Numbered from the stretch's first letter, positions 1 to 11,976 are shown. The stretch is DNA of 47,562 bases from Paracoccaceae bacterium (GCA_902632125.1 CACPBQ010000013.1:1-47562); one strand, 5' to 3'. The notes: generated by a model from the sequence alone, not told the origin. Made by a program: numbers and translations.

Positions 1-55
1 GAAAAATATTTTTTTATCTTTTAAACAATTTATCTTTCCGGCCGTTCTAGTTTTT

Positions 56-292
56 ATGAGACAAACACATGTAAAAACATTCGATGGAGTAATTAGTAAG
101 CTTTCGGAACGTTTCGAAAATGATCCCTATAGCTTATCAAAAAACGAAGTTGAAATATTGAAATGGTTCTCCAAAAATCAAGAGCCATTAACGAAACTCA
201 GCCAAGATGAAATTACTAAACTGGCGCGAGTAGGTTTAGCCGCTGACTTTATAAAAGCTAAAATTCGAGAAAAAAATGAAGAAAAAAAATAA
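56..292 (+). CDS. small hypothetical protein (78 aa)
   Basis: I do not recognise this protein. It is highly charged and looks mostly helical, with no signal peptide or membrane segment, and ends in a run of Lys and Glu. The ATG at 56 has no clear ribosome binding site. The frame is open back to the left edge of the window, so the true start could lie upstream, but the upstream translation is hydrophobic and AT-driven and does not look like the same protein. The neighbour at 391-1272 is convergent, so it says nothing about function. It could be a soluble regulatory or accessory protein, or a non-gene. Confidence 0.5.
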   Translation: MRQTHVKTFDGVISKLSERFENDPYSLSKNEVEILKWFSKNQEPLTKLSQDEITKLARVGLAADFIKAKIREKNEEKK

Positions 293-390
293 AAATATAG
301 AATTAACTATTGCTTTGAGACATAAAGCCTCACTTTTCGTATTTATAGGATATTCGTGTTTGCATAAAAAGTGACCTGTCGGCCCAAATC

Positions 391-1272
391 CTAATTTTTC
401 TCAATTGCATTTTTTTGAACTGAACTATTTCTCATCATTAATATTATACCTGCCAAAATGACGATCATAATTCCCAGAAAAGCAGGTACGTCAGGTTTTT
501 CATCAAAGAAAATAAAGCCTAAAACTAGAGCGAATAAAATAGCTGTATATCTAAATGGCGAAATAAAAGAAATTTCTCCACTACGCATCACCAAAACAGC
601 AGTATAATATCCGAAAATAATAAAAAAAGCCGCCAGAAAGATGAATAAACTATTTTGTGTGTTTAATGGTTGAAGGGGAGTATTTATCAACAAAAAAGTT
701 GAGAATAAAAGGACGCCAATAGATGCTGAAACCGTTGGTAAGAGTGTAGAGACTTCGCTAGATAGTTTTCGAGTAATTAAATCACGAGTAGTAATCAAGC
801 AAACAGCGATTAAGGCATAAATAGCGTATAAATTAAAACCATCTGTCGAAGGATTGATAATCAGAACCACACCCAAAAAACCAAAAATGATTAATGTAGT
901 ACGAAATAAACCGACTTTCTCTTTAAAAATAATAGCTGCTGCCAAAGTGACAGTCATAGGCAGAATTTGTAAAATTGCAGTTACATTTGCAAATGGCATA
1001 TTCATAACAGCTGTCAGAAAGAAATACGCAGTTAATGCCTCAGCGATAGAGCGAAAAAAAATACGCCACTTGTCTTTTTGTGATACTTTCAAGTTAAACA
1101 TACCACTATAAAACGCAAAAGTTAACAGTACAGCAGTGGTAATTAGTCCCCTTATGAACAATATTTGAGCTAATGGAAGACTAGCGCCAGCGAGGCGCAC
1201 AAATGCGTCATTGAGCACAAATGCGCCCATGCATAACATCATTATTAAGGCGCCACGAATGTTATCTGACAT
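391..1272 (-). CDS. DMT-family (EamA) transporter
   Basis: This is a 293-residue inner-membrane protein with about ten hydrophobic helices and almost no soluble part, the usual size and layout of the drug/metabolite transporter superfamily with two EamA repeats. The first repeat covers roughly residues 5-135 and the second 150-280. It begins MSDNIRGALIMMLCM, like many roseobacter EamA proteins, and ends in a short charged tail. Members export or import amino acids, purines, drugs or other small metabolites, and the substrate cannot be read from the sequence. It lies downstream of rpoC on the same strand, but 112 bases with a strong inverted repeat separate them, so it is probably a separate unit. 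Confidence 0.85.
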   Translation of the reverse strand: MSDNIRGALIMMLCMGAFVLNDAFVRLAGASLPLAQILFIRGLITTAVLLTFAFYSGMFNLKVSQKDKWRIFFRSIAEALTAYFFLTAVMNMPFANVTAILQILPMTVTLAAAIIFKEKVGLFRTTLIIFGFLGVVLIINPSTDGFNLYAIYALIAVCLITTRDLITRKLSSEVSTLLPTVSASIGVLLFSTFLLINTPLQPLNTQNSLFIFLAAFFIIFGYYTAVLVMRSGEISFISPFRYTAILFALVLGFIFFDEKPDVPAFLGIMIVILAGIILMMRNSSVQKNAIEKN

Positions 1273-1338
1273 TGAAGCCTGTACTCACAATACAAGGGAA
1301 TTTAAATTCTATATGATAAGTCAGCAGAGAAGTGAAGC

Positions 1339-1376
1339 AGTATATACACCGACCTAAGACAGCAAGTGTATATACT
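1339..1376 (-). terminator. perfect 11-bp inverted repeat after rpoC
   Basis: AGTATATACAC at 1339-1349 and its exact reverse complement at 1366-1376 flank a 16-base loop, starting 8 bases after the rpoC stop. As minus-strand RNA this would form a long, mostly A-U stem at the end of the rpoBC message. No U-run follows on the minus strand, so it is not a textbook intrinsic terminator. A 3'-end stabilising stem or a protein-binding site are alternatives. Confidence 0.45.
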
Positions 1377-1384
1377 ATTAATTT

Positions 1385-4300
1385 TTATTTTTCAGAGGCT
1401 TCCTCAGTTGGAGCAGCGAGTGCAACGGCTTGACGCTCTTCTTCTTCACGAGCCTCTATTACGATATTGTCGCGATCCGATGCTACTCTTCGTATTTGTT
1501 GAGTAGCGCCGCCAGTACCAGCTGGTATTAAACGCCCAACAATAACATTTTCTTTGAGACCGACCAACTTATCTTTTTTTCCTTGAACTGAAGCTTCCGT
1601 GAGAACCCTTGTCGTCTCTTGGAAGGAAGCAGCAGAAATAAAGGACCTTGTTTGCAAAGATGCTTTTGTAATCCCAAGCAAAATCGGCTCACCTTGAGCA
1701 GGACGATCTCCTTTTGATACAGCCTTTTCATTTGCTGTATCGAATTCGAGTTTATCAACATGCTCACCTTTGAGTAAAGTAGTATCACCACTATCGCTTA
1801 TTTCCCACTTTTGAAGCATTTGCCTGACAATCACCTCAACATGCTTATCGTTAATTTTAACGCCTTGAAGCCTGTAAACGTCTTGAACCTCATCAATCAT
1901 GTAATTGGCTAATGCTTCCACTCCCATGATAGAAAGGATATCGTGCGGGGCTGGGTTGCCGTCCATTATATAGTCGCCCTTTTGAACGAAGTCGCCTTCG
2001 ACAACTGGTATATGCTTACCTTTTGGTACCATGTATTCAACTGTCTCCAAGCTTTCATCAGCAGGCTCAATCGAAATTCGGCGTTTGTTCTTGTAATCAC
2101 GGCCAAATCGGACGTAACCATCGACCTCAGCAATAATAGCGTGATCTTTTGGACGTCTGGCTTCGAAGAGTTCAGCAACTCGCGGAAGACCGCCAGTAAT
2201 ATCTTTTGTTTTGGCTCCTTCACGTGGAATTCTCGCTACAACGTCACCAGCTTTTAGTACCGAACCGTCTTCGACAGACAAGATAGCATCCACAGACATA
2301 GGATAAGTAATTGGGTTACCAGCATCGTTTCTGACGGGATCGCCATTTTCATCTATTAAAATAACCTCAGGCTTCAAGTCATTGCCTTTTGGTGCCGTAC
2401 GCCAATCAACCACTATCTTTTGCGTCATTCCAGTCGCATCATCCGTATCTTCGCGAACGGCTACACCGTTTACGAGATCAACATACTTCGCGGTACCGCC
2501 TTTTTCAGCAATAATAGGAAGTGTAAAAGGATCCCATTCAAACAATTTATCACCACGGCTTACTTTGGAACCCTTTTTGACAAATAGTTTTGTACCGTAA
2601 TCAAGTTTATGATTTGCCCTCTCAACTCCATGCTCATCCACAATACGGAGCTTCATATTACGGCCCATAACAAGTGTTTCTCCAGCAGTATTTTTAAGAG
2701 TTGTGGCATTTTCAAACTCAATTTTACCGTCTTGGCTTGATTCTAAGAAAGACTGCTGCCCACCTTGAGCAACACCACCGATATGAAAAGTACGCATCGT
2801 TAACTGAGTACCGGGTTCACCAATTGACTGTGCGGCAATAATCCCAACTGCTTCGCCTGTGTTAACCATTGTCCCCCTGGCCAAATCTCGACCGTAGCAC
2901 ATCGCACAAACGCCTTCTTCAGCTTCGCAGGTTAAAGGACTTCTAATTCTTGCAGATACAAGTCCACACTCATCAATCGCATCGGCCTGTAATTCGTCAA
3001 TTAACTGCCCTTTTATGGCGATTATTTCATCAGAACCAGGCACCTTAATATCTTCAGCAGCAACCCGCCCCAAAACTCGTTCTGCCAAGGAAGTTATAAC
3101 TTCACCATCATTTACTGCAGGTTCAGCGGTAATTGACTGATCCGTCCCACAATCATGCATACGGACTATACAATCTTGAGCAACATCAACTAAGCGACGG
3201 GTAAGATAACCGGAATTAGCAGTTTTTAGGGCAGTATCGGACAAACCTTTTCTAGCTCCATGAGTCGAATTAAAATACTCAAGAACGCTTAAACCTTCTT
3301 TAAAATTAGATATAATTGGTGTTTCAATAATATCTCCATTTGGTTTTGCCATCAAACCACGCATACCACCGAGCTGTTTCATCTGTGTTACCGAGCCTCG
3401 AGCTCCCGAGTGAGCCATCATGTAAACAGAATTAGGTTCCGCCTCAGCACCAACTTCGTCTTTTTGGGGTGCTGAAATTGTATTCATCATCGCATCAGTA
3501 ACTTTATCATTACATTTTGACCACGCATCAACAACTTTGTTATATTTTTCACCCTGGGTAATGAGCCCGTCCATATATTGTTGTTCGAAATCAGTAACTT
3601 GACTCCTCGTATCATTAACTATTGTCCACTTAGTCTCAGGAATAACCATATCATCTTTTCCAAACGATATACCTGCCTTGAATGCCTCACGGAAACCCAT
3701 AGACATAATCTGATCACAGAAAATTACTGACTCTTTTTGTCCGCAATATCTATAAACGGTGTCAATTACATTCTGGACGTCCTTTTTCCTTAACAAATTA
3801 TTTACTAATTCAAACGGAGCCTTTACATTTTTGGGCAATAAAGAACCAATCTTTACCCTACCTGGAGTAGTTTCAAATCGCTTCTCTACCTCTGTTCCAT
3901 GCTCATCTATTTGAGGTATACGTGCAGTTATCTTTGCATGTAGATGTACGTCGCCGTTATCTAATGCGTACTGTACTTCCTCAATGGATCCGAAAATCAT
4001 ATCCTCACCCTTCATGCCCTCACGCATGATGGTAGTGTAATAAAGGCCTAAGATCATATCCTGTGATGGGACTATAATTGGCGCACCATTGGCAGGCGAA
4101 AGCACATTATTTGTAGACATCATCAAAACGCGGGCCTCTAACTGTGCCTCTAAGCTCAAAGGCACGTGAACTGCCATTTGATCGCCATCAAAATCAGCAT
4201 TGAAAGCGGAACAAACAAGCGGGTGAAGCTGAATTGCCTTTCCTTCGATAAGTACAGGTTCAAATGCTTGGATACCAAGTCGGTGCAAGGTCGGGGCTCT

Positions 4301-5581
4301 ATTTAGCATGACGGGATGTTCTCTGATAACTTCGTCCAAAATATCCCATACCTCAGGTCTTTCTTTCTCAACCAATTTTTTAGCTTGTTTAACAGTAGAA
4401 GAAAGGCCTTTCGCCTCCAAACGCGAGTAAATGAATGGTTTAAATAATTCCAATGCCATCTTTTTTGGTAGGCCGCATTGATGAAGTTTTAATTCAGGGC
4501 CAGTAACAATCACTGATCGTCCTGAAAAATCAACTCGTTTTCCTAATAGGTTCTGTCGAAAACGCCCTTGCTTACCCTTAAGCATATCCGACAGAGACTT
4601 TAACGGCCTTTTATTAGCTCCAGTTATCACTCGGCCACGTCGCCCATTATCAAATAATGCGTCTACTGACTCTTGAAGCATCCTCTTTTCATTTCGAACG
4701 ATGATGTCTGGTGCCCTCAATTCGATCAATCTTTTAAGACGATTATTACGGTTTATCACACGCCGATATAAGTCGTTCAAATCGGATGTTGCAAAACGGC
4801 CGCCATCTAGAGGAACAAGAGGTCTGAGCTCAGGAGGTATTACTGGCACTACGGTTAAGATCATCCATTCAGGTCTATTGCCTGATTCAAGAAAACTCTC
4901 AACAACCTTCAAACGTTTGATGATTTTTTTTGGTTTCAACTCACCTGTTGCTTCTTTTAAGTCGGCTCTCAGTTGATCTGCTTCTGCTTCAAGGTCAATA
5001 GCCGCAAGCATTTCTCGAATAGCTTCCGCTCCGATATTTGCTGTAAATGCATCCATCCCATAGGTGTCCTGAGCATCCATGAACTCCTCTTCACTCAACA
5101 TTTGACCGTAGGTAAGATCAGTTAATCCTGGCTCAATAACAACATAATTTTCAAAGTATAGAACTCTCTCTAAATCTCTAAGAGTCATATCTAACATTAG
5201 CCCAATACGGGAAGGTAAAGATTTCAAAAACCAAATATGGGCAACGGGTGATGCCAGCTCGATATGTCCCATCCGCTCACGTCTTACTTTTTGTAGGGTG
5301 ACTTCAACGCCACATTTTTCGCAAACAACACCTCGGTACTTCATCCGTTTGTACTTACCGCATAAACATTCATAGTCCTTGGTTGGACCAAAAATACGGG
5401 CACAAAATAGACCGTCTCTTTCCGGTTTGAAAGTTCGGTAATTGATTGTTTCTGGCTTTTTTATTTCACCATAAGACCAAGACAAAATCCGTTCTGGTGA
5501 AGCCAAAGATACTTTTATCTCATCGAAAACTTTTGGCGAATTCAGTGGGTTAAATGGGTTATTTGTAATTTCCTGGTTCAT
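1385..5581 (-). CDS. rpoC: DNA-directed RNA polymerase subunit beta'
   Basis: This is the largest subunit of core RNA polymerase, carrying the catalytic Mg2+ site. I start it at the ATG at 5581 (protein begins [14 protein letters not shown]), which has GAGG eight bases upstream and matches the family start. A longer frame to 5641 adds 20 unlikely residues and would overlap rpoB. The resulting 1398 residues are normal for alphaproteobacteria. Visible are the N-terminal zinc site (CLCGKY...CEKCG, about residues 68-88), the active-site NADFDGD motif near 460, the second zinc-binding cysteines (around [13 protein letters not shown]) and the trigger-loop region MRTFHIGG. It follows rpoB by 49 bases and is co-transcribed with it. 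Confidence 0.98.
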   Translation of the reverse strand: MNQEITNNPFNPLNSPKVFDEIKVSLASPERILSWSYGEIKKPETINYRTFKPERDGLFCARIFGPTKDYECLCGKYKRMKYRGVVCEKCGVEVTLQKVRRERMGHIELASPVAHIWFLKSLPSRIGLMLDMTLRDLERVLYFENYVVIEPGLTDLTYGQMLSEEEFMDAQDTYGMDAFTANIGAEAIREMLAAIDLEAEADQLRADLKEATGELKPKKIIKRLKVVESFLESGNRPEWMILTVVPVIPPELRPLVPLDGGRFATSDLNDLYRRVINRNNRLKRLIELRAPDIIVRNEKRMLQESVDALFDNGRRGRVITGANKRPLKSLSDMLKGKQGRFRQNLLGKRVDFSGRSVIVTGPELKLHQCGLPKKMALELFKPFIYSRLEAKGLSSTVKQAKKLVEKERPEVWDILDEVIREHPVMLNRAPTLHRLGIQAFEPVLIEGKAIQLHPLVCSAFNADFDGDQMAVHVPLSLEAQLEARVLMMSTNNVLSPANGAPIIVPSQDMILGLYYTTIMREGMKGEDMIFGSIEEVQYALDNGDVHLHAKITARIPQIDEHGTEVEKRFETTPGRVKIGSLLPKNVKAPFELVNNLLRKKDVQNVIDTVYRYCGQKESVIFCDQIMSMGFREAFKAGISFGKDDMVIPETKWTIVNDTRSQVTDFEQQYMDGLITQGEKYNKVVDAWSKCNDKVTDAMMNTISAPQKDEVGAEAEPNSVYMMAHSGARGSVTQMKQLGGMRGLMAKPNGDIIETPIISNFKEGLSVLEYFNSTHGARKGLSDTALKTANSGYLTRRLVDVAQDCIVRMHDCGTDQSITAEPAVNDGEVITSLAERVLGRVAAEDIKVPGSDEIIAIKGQLIDELQADAIDECGLVSARIRSPLTCEAEEGVCAMCYGRDLARGTMVNTGEAVGIIAAQSIGEPGTQLTMRTFHIGGVAQGGQQSFLESSQDGKIEFENATTLKNTAGETLVMGRNMKLRIVDEHGVERANHKLDYGTKLFVKKGSKVSRGDKLFEWDPFTLPIIAEKGGTAKYVDLVNGVAVREDTDDATGMTQKIVVDWRTAPKGNDLKPEVILIDENGDPVRNDAGNPITYPMSVDAILSVEDGSVLKAGDVVARIPREGAKTKDITGGLPRVAELFEARRPKDHAIIAEVDGYVRFGRDYKNKRRISIEPADESLETVEYMVPKGKHIPVVEGDFVQKGDYIMDGNPAPHDILSIMGVEALANYMIDEVQDVYRLQGVKINDKHVEVIVRQMLQKWEISDSGDTTLLKGEHVDKLEFDTANEKAVSKGDRPAQGEPILLGITKASLQTRSFISAASFQETTRVLTEASVQGKKDKLVGLKENVIVGRLIPAGTGGATQQIRRVASDRDNIVIEAREEEERQAVALAAPTEEASEK

Positions 5582-5630
5582 TTTAATTTCCTCAAATTTA
5601 GGGACAAAAGGGGGTGATTTAGTGTAGTGC

Positions 5631-8600
5631 TTAATCACCATCCTCTGCGTCCAGGAGTTCCATGTTCAGGCCAAGACCGCGAACTTCTTTTACCAGAACG
5701 TTAAAGCTTTCTGGTATGCCAGCCTCAAAGTTATCTTCACCCTTAACGATTGATTCATATACTTTCGTTCTTCCAGCTACATCATCAGATTTAACTGTCA
5801 GCATTTCCTGTAAAGTGTAGGCAGCGCCATAAGCTTCCAATGCCCAAACTTCCATCTCACCAAATCGCTGGCCACCAAACTGAGCTTTACCTCCTAAAGG
5901 CTGCTGAGTTACAAGAGAATAGGGCCCAGTTGATCGAGCGTGAATTTTATCATCAACCAGGTGGTGTAACTTAAGCAAATATTTAACTCCAACAGTTACA
6001 GGCCTGCTAAACTGCTCACCAGTTCTTCCATCAAACAATATTGACTGTCCAGATTTATCAAAACCTGCTCGTGAAAGAGCATCGTCTACATCGCTCTCTT
6101 TAGCACCATCAAAAACCGGAGTGGCTATCGGCACACCTCTAGTAACACTCCCTGCAGCTTCGACAATTTGCTCATCTCCCATGTTTTTGATGCCTTCTTC
6201 AAAAACATCCTCGCCATAAACCAGGCGCATAGCTTCCTTGACAGGCGTTAAATCGCCAGTTCGTCGATATCCTTTAAGGGCCTCGTCAACATGCAATCCA
6301 AGCCCACGTGCAGCCCACCCCATGTGCGTTTCCAAAATTTGACCAACATTCATTCGCGATGGCACACCCAATGGGTTAAGACAAAAATCTACTGGTGTTC
6401 CATCAGCTAAGAATGGCATATCCTCCATTGGAACAACTTTAGATATAACGCCTTTATTCCCGTGCCGGCCAGCCATCTTATCACCTGGCTGGAGCTTACG
6501 CTTAACCGCTATAAACACCTTGACCATTTTCATTACGCCAGGAGGTAAATCATCACCTCGTCGAACTTTTTCCACTTTATCATCAAAGCGAGCATCGAGC
6601 GCTCTTTTTTGTGCTTCGTATTGCTCATTCAACGCTTCTACCACCTGTGCATCAGCTTCTTCTGTCAGTGCCAACTGCCACCACTGACTTCTACTCAGAC
6701 TATCTAAAAGATCTTGGGTAATTTCAGAATTCGCAGCTATACCTTTCGGCCCTTTTACGGCAACCTTTCCTAAAATAATTGATTGAAGCCGCGCGTATAT
6801 ATTTCTGTCCAAAATAACCAATTCATCATCACGATCCCTCGCTAGACGCTCAACCTCTTCTCGCTCAATTTGTAAAGCTCTTTCATCTTTTTCAACACCA
6901 TGTCTATTGAAAACTCTAACCTCTACAACAGTTCCGTAATCACCCGGCTTTACTCGTAAAGATGTGTCCCGTACATCAGAAGCTTTTTCGCCAAAAATTG
7001 CCCGAAGTAGTTTTTCTTCGGGGGTCATTGGACTTTCACCTTTTGGAGTAATTTTTCCTACCAGTATATCGCCAGGCTCTACATCTGCTCCGATGTATAC
7101 GATACCAGCCTCATCGAGATTTCGGAGTGCTTCTTCGCCAACATTTGGTATATCACGCGTTATTTCTTCAGGACCAAGCTTCGTATCACGAGCTGCAACT
7201 TCGAACTCCTCAATGTGAACTGATGTGAACACGTCATCTCGAGCCACCCGTTCAGATATAAGAATTGAGTCCTCATAATTATAGCCATTCCATGGCATAA
7301 AAGCGACAACTACATTCTTACCTAACGCCAACTCACCCATATCAGTCGACGGGCCGTCAGCGATAACCTCACCTTTAGAAACAGTTTGTCCGACAGTGAC
7401 AAGAGGTGTTTGGTTAATACAAGTGTTTTGGTTTGACCGTTGAAATTTTCTCATTCTGTAAATGTCAACGCCCGCATCGCCAAGCTCCAGGTCCTCAGTC
7501 ACCCTTATAACAATTCGTTGGGCGTCTATTTGATCAATTATACCAGCTCTTTTCGCCATAATTGCAGCGCCAGAATCCCTAGCCACCACGCCTTCAATTC
7601 CTGTTCCAACCAAAGGAGCCTCAGCACTTAAAAGTGGGACGGCTTGACGCTGCATGTTTGACCCCATAAGTGCCCTGTTTGCATCATCATTTTCTAAAAA
7701 TGGTATCAAAGAAGCCGCCACTGAAACCAGTTGCTTTGGGCTTACATCAATGAAATCAACACTTTCATTTTGGGCCAGTGTGTAGTCGCCATTTTGACGA
7801 GTTGAAACAAGATCGTTAACAAAACGCCCTTTATCGTCCAGCGATGCATTTGCTTGTGCTACCGTGTGTCTCATTTCTTCGGTGGCGGACATGTACTGTA
7901 CATCATCGGTTACCTGACCTTCCACCACCTTTCTATACGGGGTCTCTATAAACCCATATTTGTTTACTCTGGCAAAAGTAGCTAAAGAATTTATCAAACC
8001 AATGTTGGGTCCTTCTGGAGTTTCAATAGGACACATTCTTCCGTAGTGAGTTGCATGCACATCACGCACCTCAAAACCTGCACGCTCTCGTGTTAACCCC
8101 CCTGGACCTAAAGCAGACAAACGCCTTTTGTGGGTCACTTCAGATAACGGATTGGTTTGGTCCATAAATTGGGACAACTGAGACGAACCAAAAAATTCAC
8201 GAACTGCTGCTGCTGCAGGCTTAGCATTTATCAAATCTTGAGGCATCACCGTGTCTATTTCAACAGAGGACATTCGTTCTTTGATTGCACGCTCCATTCT
8301 GAGCAAACCAACGCGATATTGATTTTCCATCAACTCTCCAACAGAACGCACACGCCTGTTACCAAGGTGGTCAATATCGTCTACCTCACCTTTGCCATCT
8401 CTTAATTCTACCAATGCCCTGATACAGGAAACGATATCCTCTGATCTTAGAGTTCGCTGAGTGTCTTCTGCATCCAAAGCCAAACGCATATTCATCTTGA
8501 CGCGACCCACAGCAGACAAATCATAACGCTCACTGTCAAAGAATAGGGTATCGAACAGTGCAGATGCGGCTTCCACAGTTGGGGGCTCACCTGGCCTCAT

Positions 8601-9767
8601 TACTCGATAAATATCCATCAACGCCGTTTCACGGTTCATATTTTTATCTTGCGCTAGTGTATTTCGGATGTATGGGCCAATATTGACATTATCGATGTCC
8701 AGAACTGGAATACTATCAAACCCGGCATCAATTAATTCTTTGATAGTACCGCCCGACATTTCTCCATCTTTATCGTATTCTAGAGTTAGCTCATCACCAG
8801 CTTCGACGTAAATTGCGCCAGTTTCCTCATTTACCATGTCTCTGGAGACAAATTTCCCAACTATTGTATCAAATGGCACGACTAACTCAGTTACTTTGCC
8901 GTCGTCTTTTAATTTCTTTACAGCGCGCGGTGTTACTTTTTTTCCAGCCTCCGCCACCACTTCACCGGTGCCCGCATCGATGAGATCATGAGCGGGACGG
9001 GTTCCACGCACACGATCAGGAAAAAACTTAGTTACCCATGCTTTGTCTTTGGCAAGTTTGTAATCTACCGTATTGTAATAAGCATCCATAATGCCTTCTT
9101 GGTCCATACCAAGTGAGTACAGCAAGGTAGTAACCGGCAGCTTTCTTCGCCTATCAATTCGGGCGTATACTATATCTTTCGCATCAAATTCAACATCTAA
9201 CCAAGAACCACGATATGGAATTATTCTGCAGGCAAATAATAATTTTCCAGAGCTATGTGTTTTCCCCTTGTCATGATCAAAAAAAACACCAGGCGACCTA
9301 TGCATCTGGGACACGATAACTCGCTCTGTTCCATTTACTACAAAAGTTCCATTAGGGGTCATCAAAGGCATATCACCCATGAAAACATCCTGTTCTTTTA
9401 TATCTTTTACCGATTTGGCTCCGGTATCCTCATCAATATCGAATACGATCAATCGTAGGGTCACCTTCAGTGGTGCGGAGTAAGTCATATCTCGCTGCTG
9501 GCATTCCTCGACATCATACTTTGGTTTCTCAAGTTCATATCCAACGAACTCCATGATTGATGTTTCGTTAAAATCTTTTATTGGGAAAACTGATTGAAAA
9601 ACTCCTTGAATTCCTTCACCGTCTAAAGGACTTTCGTTATCTCCCGAATTAAGGAACAAATCGTACGAAGATTTTTGTACTTCTATCAAATTTGGCATAT
9701 CCAAAACTTCTCGTATTTTTCCGTAGTATTTTCGAAGACGTTTTCGACCGATAAAAGATTGCGCCAT
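5631..9767 (-). CDS. rpoB: DNA-directed RNA polymerase subunit beta
   Basis: This is the beta subunit of core RNA polymerase, 1378 residues, the usual alphaproteobacterial length and slightly longer than in E. coli. It begins [20 protein letters not shown]. The rifampicin-pocket segment near residues 525-560 ([10 protein letters not shown]...[13 protein letters not shown]) carries the drug-sensitive residues, with no sign of a resistance change. The C-terminal part contains [12 protein letters not shown] and [20 protein letters not shown], typical of the DNA/RNA clamp region. The ATG at 9767 is preceded by AAAGG about 13 bases upstream. It is separated from rplL by 237 bases with several RNA hairpins, as in the classic rplL-rpoB attenuator region. 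Confidence 0.98.
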   Translation of the reverse strand: MAQSFIGRKRLRKYYGKIREVLDMPNLIEVQKSSYDLFLNSGDNESPLDGEGIQGVFQSVFPIKDFNETSIMEFVGYELEKPKYDVEECQQRDMTYSAPLKVTLRLIVFDIDEDTGAKSVKDIKEQDVFMGDMPLMTPNGTFVVNGTERVIVSQMHRSPGVFFDHDKGKTHSSGKLLFACRIIPYRGSWLDVEFDAKDIVYARIDRRRKLPVTTLLYSLGMDQEGIMDAYYNTVDYKLAKDKAWVTKFFPDRVRGTRPAHDLIDAGTGEVVAEAGKKVTPRAVKKLKDDGKVTELVVPFDTIVGKFVSRDMVNEETGAIYVEAGDELTLEYDKDGEMSGGTIKELIDAGFDSIPVLDIDNVNIGPYIRNTLAQDKNMNRETALMDIYRVMRPGEPPTVEAASALFDTLFFDSERYDLSAVGRVKMNMRLALDAEDTQRTLRSEDIVSCIRALVELRDGKGEVDDIDHLGNRRVRSVGELMENQYRVGLLRMERAIKERMSSVEIDTVMPQDLINAKPAAAAVREFFGSSQLSQFMDQTNPLSEVTHKRRLSALGPGGLTRERAGFEVRDVHATHYGRMCPIETPEGPNIGLINSLATFARVNKYGFIETPYRKVVEGQVTDDVQYMSATEEMRHTVAQANASLDDKGRFVNDLVSTRQNGDYTLAQNESVDFIDVSPKQLVSVAASLIPFLENDDANRALMGSNMQRQAVPLLSAEAPLVGTGIEGVVARDSGAAIMAKRAGIIDQIDAQRIVIRVTEDLELGDAGVDIYRMRKFQRSNQNTCINQTPLVTVGQTVSKGEVIADGPSTDMGELALGKNVVVAFMPWNGYNYEDSILISERVARDDVFTSVHIEEFEVAARDTKLGPEEITRDIPNVGEEALRNLDEAGIVYIGADVEPGDILVGKITPKGESPMTPEEKLLRAIFGEKASDVRDTSLRVKPGDYGTVVEVRVFNRHGVEKDERALQIEREEVERLARDRDDELVILDRNIYARLQSIILGKVAVKGPKGIAANSEITQDLLDSLSRSQWWQLALTEEADAQVVEALNEQYEAQKRALDARFDDKVEKVRRGDDLPPGVMKMVKVFIAVKRKLQPGDKMAGRHGNKGVISKVVPMEDMPFLADGTPVDFCLNPLGVPSRMNVGQILETHMGWAARGLGLHVDEALKGYRRTGDLTPVKEAMRLVYGEDVFEEGIKNMGDEQIVEAAGSVTRGVPIATPVFDGAKESDVDDALSRAGFDKSGQSILFDGRTGEQFSRPVTVGVKYLLKLHHLVDDKIHARSTGPYSLVTQQPLGGKAQFGGQRFGEMEVWALEAYGAAYTLQEMLTVKSDDVAGRTKVYESIVKGEDNFEAGIPESFNVLVKEVRGLGLNMELLDAEDGD

Positions 9768-9858
9768 GACCAGTATAACCTTTCTTTCTCATCATCCACA
9801 CACACTGTCGGGGACCCAGTGGCGGGTACAGTTGAGACGGTAGTTAAGGTCAATTCTT

Positions 9859-9880
9859 GACTTTCTTCCCAAGGAAAGTC
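9859..9880 (-). promoter_or_regulatory. hairpin in rplL-rpoB spacer, possible processing site
   Basis: A perfect 7-bp stem (GACTTTC with GAAAGTC) around an 8-base loop lies about 90 bases before rpoB. In E. coli the rplL-rpoB spacer holds an RNase III processing structure. This one is in the equivalent place but is short, so the processing role is inference. Confidence 0.4.
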
Positions 9881-9945
9881 TCCCGACCATTCAAACTATC
9901 TAAAGAAGCAACTTTTCTTTAAGATGCTTATTAAAATAGTTTGAG

Positions 9946-9969
9946 CTGGAAGCGAATTTCTGCTCCCAG
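9946..9969 (-). terminator. hairpin in rplL-rpoB spacer, second stem
   Basis: An 8-bp stem with one G-U pair (CTGGGAGC with GCTTCCAG in the minus-strand RNA) closes an 8-base loop. It follows the first hairpin after rplL and has no strong U-run. It probably contributes to partial termination or to transcript stability between the ribosomal-protein and polymerase genes. Confidence 0.45.
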
Positions 9970-9981
9970 CCTAAAAACTTA

Positions 9982-9996
9982 CTCGGCCACGCCGAG
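9982..9996 (-). terminator. rplL-rpoB attenuator hairpin
   Basis: Eight bases after the rplL stop, minus-strand RNA forms CTCGGC-GTG-GCCGAG, a perfect 6-bp GC-rich stem, followed closely by TAAGTTTTTAG. This is a short intrinsic-terminator-like element. By analogy with E. coli it would lower transcription of rpoBC relative to rplJL while letting part of it through. Confidence 0.6.
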
Positions 9997-10004
9997 ATAT
10001 TTAT

Positions 10005-10382
10005 TTATGCTAGTTCTACTTCTGCTCCAGCAGCCTCTAGCTTACCCTTGATTTCTTCGGCTTCTGCTTTTTCAACGCCCTCTTTGATTTTGCCGCCTGC
10101 TTCAACAAGATCTTTTGCTTCTTTCAAGCCCAGGCCTGTTATACCGCGGACTTCTTTAATAACATTAATTTTAGAAGCTCCTGCATTCTTTAAAACAACA
10201 TCAAACTCAGATTTTTCTTCAGAGGTGGAACCTCCTGCGTCTCCAGCTGGGCCAGCCATCATAACTGCACCGCCAGCAGCTGGTTCTATTCCATACTCAT
10301 CTTTTAGAATTGTTTTAAGTTCTTGTGCTTCAAGCAGTGTTAGACCAACGATCTCTTCTGCTAATTTTTTTAGATCAGCCAT
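10005..10382 (-). CDS. rplL: 50S ribosomal protein L7/L12
   Basis: This is the flexible stalk protein of the large ribosomal subunit, which recruits translation GTPases. Its 125 residues are the family's usual length. The N-terminal dimerisation domain ([20 protein letters not shown]), the Ala/Gly-rich hinge at about 35-53 and the C-terminal domain with [20 protein letters not shown] are all present. GGAGAG sits about seven bases before the ATG. It follows rplJ by 71 bases, as part of the L10 operon, and is followed by an attenuator-like hairpin before rpoB. Confidence 0.98.
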   Translation of the reverse strand: MADLKKLAEEIVGLTLLEAQELKTILKDEYGIEPAAGGAVMMAGPAGDAGGSTSEEKSEFDVVLKNAGASKINVIKEVRGITGLGLKEAKDLVEAGGKIKEGVEKAEAEEIKGKLEAAGAEVELA

Positions 10383-10453
10383 TTTAAGCTCTCCGTTTTA
10401 ATTTTCGTGTTCCAACGCAAGCAATATTCCCCGCGCAGGCTTTTAGTTACCAA

Positions 10454-10972
10454 TTACGCTGCTTTTGCGCGATCTTCAACGCTTGACAAAATGCTCGCAA
10501 GGTTAGCAGCAGGCGCAGAAATTGAACCAGCCACGTTTGCCGCGGGCGCGTTCAAACAACCAACTATAGAAGAAATTAATTCCTCACGCGATGGCATTTT
10601 CGATACTGCTGCTACACCAGCTCTGTCCAATGGTTTTTCTCCCATTGCACCGCCAAGTATTTCAAAACTTTCATACTCTTTTGAAAATTCTTCGGAGACC
10701 TTTGCTGCTGCCACGGGGTCTTCAGAATATGTCAAAACAGTCATACCAGATAATAGTTCGGTCACGCTTTCGCACGGCCTTCCCTCTAGCGCAATTTTGG
10801 CGAGCCTATTCTTTGCAACACGAACAGATGCGCTAGCTGCTCTGGCTCTCGCTCGTAAGTCTTGCATATCGGCAACTGTGAGACCCGCATAATGTGATAC
10901 CACGACTACGCCAGAGCCTTCAAAGATTTGGCCAAGTTCCTCGACCACTTGCTCTTTTCTTGCTCTATCCAC
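10454..10972 (-). CDS. rplJ: 50S ribosomal protein L10
   Basis: L10 anchors the L7/L12 dimers to 23S rRNA and represses its own operon. I place the start at the GTG at 10972, giving 172 residues beginning (V/M)[18 protein letters not shown], the family start. GGAG lies eight bases upstream. An in-frame ATG at 11101 would add 43 residues with no L10 similarity, and that stretch is the mRNA leader. The RNA-binding N-terminal domain ([14 protein letters not shown]) and the Ala-rich C-terminal helix that binds L7/L12 are visible. Confidence 0.96.
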   Translation of the reverse strand: MDRARKEQVVEELGQIFEGSGVVVVSHYAGLTVADMQDLRARARAASASVRVAKNRLAKIALEGRPCESVTELLSGMTVLTYSEDPVAAAKVSEEFSKEYESFEILGGAMGEKPLDRAGVAAVSKMPSREELISSIVGCLNAPAANVAGSISAPAANLASILSSVEDRAKAA

Positions 10973-11277
10973 AATTTTACTCCAGTTATGGGGAACTATC
11001 CCCGGCTCATAGTTGCCAGTTGTAAACTGACTAAAAGGGTCCTCTTTACAAGATGACCCGAGATTAAATTGTCCAAGGCTAAATACTATCCTGTGGCCCA
11101 CTTACTCGGTTTTCATCTCAGGAAGGAATTAAAGGTAGTACCAACCCTCCGTCTCGGACATAACCTTCAGCGTTAAACCAAAGATTCACGCGCATATACG
11201 GCACTTTTCTAAATTTGCCAATAGCAAAACAGTATTAATTCAAATTTATTTTAACTAATTGCTTACTTCGCTTAAAA
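10973..11277 (-). promoter_or_regulatory. rplJ leader (candidate L10-binding leader and promoter region)
   Basis: This 305-base gap between rplA and rplJ holds no credible gene. In many bacteria the L10(L12)4 complex binds a structured leader here and represses rplJL translation. The minus-strand RNA has GC-rich patches in an AT-rich setting, and a hairpin GGGGA-TAGT-TCCCC (about 10990-11003) lies just before the rplJ ribosome binding site, where it could compete with it. I could not build the full leader fold, and no promoter is clear enough to mark. Confidence 0.45.
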
Positions 11278-11976
11278 TTACTGAGAGTTAGCCTTGTCTA
11301 TAGATATTGTAACACCTGGCCCCATCGTTGAACTTAAAGTTATCCCTTTCATGTAAGCTCCCTTCGCACCAGGCGGTTTAGCCTTTGCTACCGCATCAAC
11401 AAAAGCTTTGACGTTCGCAATTAATTGGTCTTCCTGAAAGGACGCTTTTCCTATCCCAGCATGCACAACCCCGCCTTTTTCGGCTTTAAACTGAACTTCT
11501 CCGCCCTTTGCTGCTTGTACTGCGGCCTTTACATCAACCGTAACCGTGCCAACTTTTGGGTTTGGCATGAGATTTCGGGGACCCAAAACTTTTCCTAGTC
11601 GCCCCACAACAGGCATCATATCCGGTGTTGCAATACAACGGTCAAATTCAATTGTTCCAGACTGAACAGTTTGCATCAAATCTTCAGCGCCAACAATATC
11701 AGCACCCGCAGCTTTAGCCTCTTCAGCTTTAGCATCTCTGGCAAACACAGCAACGCGAAGGGATTTTCCAGTTCCGTTGGGCAAACCAACAACACCTCGA
11801 ACCATTTGATCTGCATGCCTCGTGTCTACGCCCAAATTCATCGCAATCTCGATGGTTTCATCAAACTTAGCCTTGGCATTACCTTTCACCAAAGAAACCG
11901 CCTCTTCTATAGATAAATTGTCTTTACCTTCGACTGAAGCACGAGCCTGCTTCATTCTTTTTCCTAAACTTCCCAT
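11278..11976 (-). CDS. rplA: 50S ribosomal protein L1
   Basis: L1 binds the mobile L1 stalk of 23S rRNA, helps release deacylated tRNA, and represses its own mRNA. Its 232 residues match the family length. Typical segments are [14 protein letters not shown] near the N-terminus, the middle domain with [22 protein letters not shown] (about 124-145), and [20 protein letters not shown] at the end. The ATG overlaps the rplK stop by one base (TAATG), with GAGGTG in the end of rplK as ribosome binding site, so the two are translationally coupled. Confidence 0.98.
   Translation of the reverse strand: MGSLGKRMKQARASVEGKDNLSIEEAVSLVKGNAKAKFDETIEIAMNLGVDTRHADQMVRGVVGLPNGTGKSLRVAVFARDAKAEEAKAAGADIVGAEDLMQTVQSGTIEFDRCIATPDMMPVVGRLGKVLGPRNLMPNPKVGTVTVDVKAAVQAAKGGEVQFKAEKGGVVHAGIGKASFQEDQLIANVKAFVDAVAKAKPPGAKGAYMKGITLSSTMGPGVTISIDKANSQ

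Noticed and set aside
331-373. Hairpin CACTTTT with AAAAGTG between the first two genes as a bidirectional terminator
   Set aside because: A 29-base loop and only seven weak pairs; chance is likely in AT-rich DNA.
10407-10892. 161-residue plus-strand frame opposite rplJ
   Set aside because: It is a shadow of the clearly conserved rplJ on the other strand, with no ribosome site.
10973-11101. Extended rplJ start giving a 215-residue protein
   Set aside because: The additional 43 residues have no L10 similarity, and a GTG with GGAG at 10972 matches the family start. The stretch is mRNA leader.
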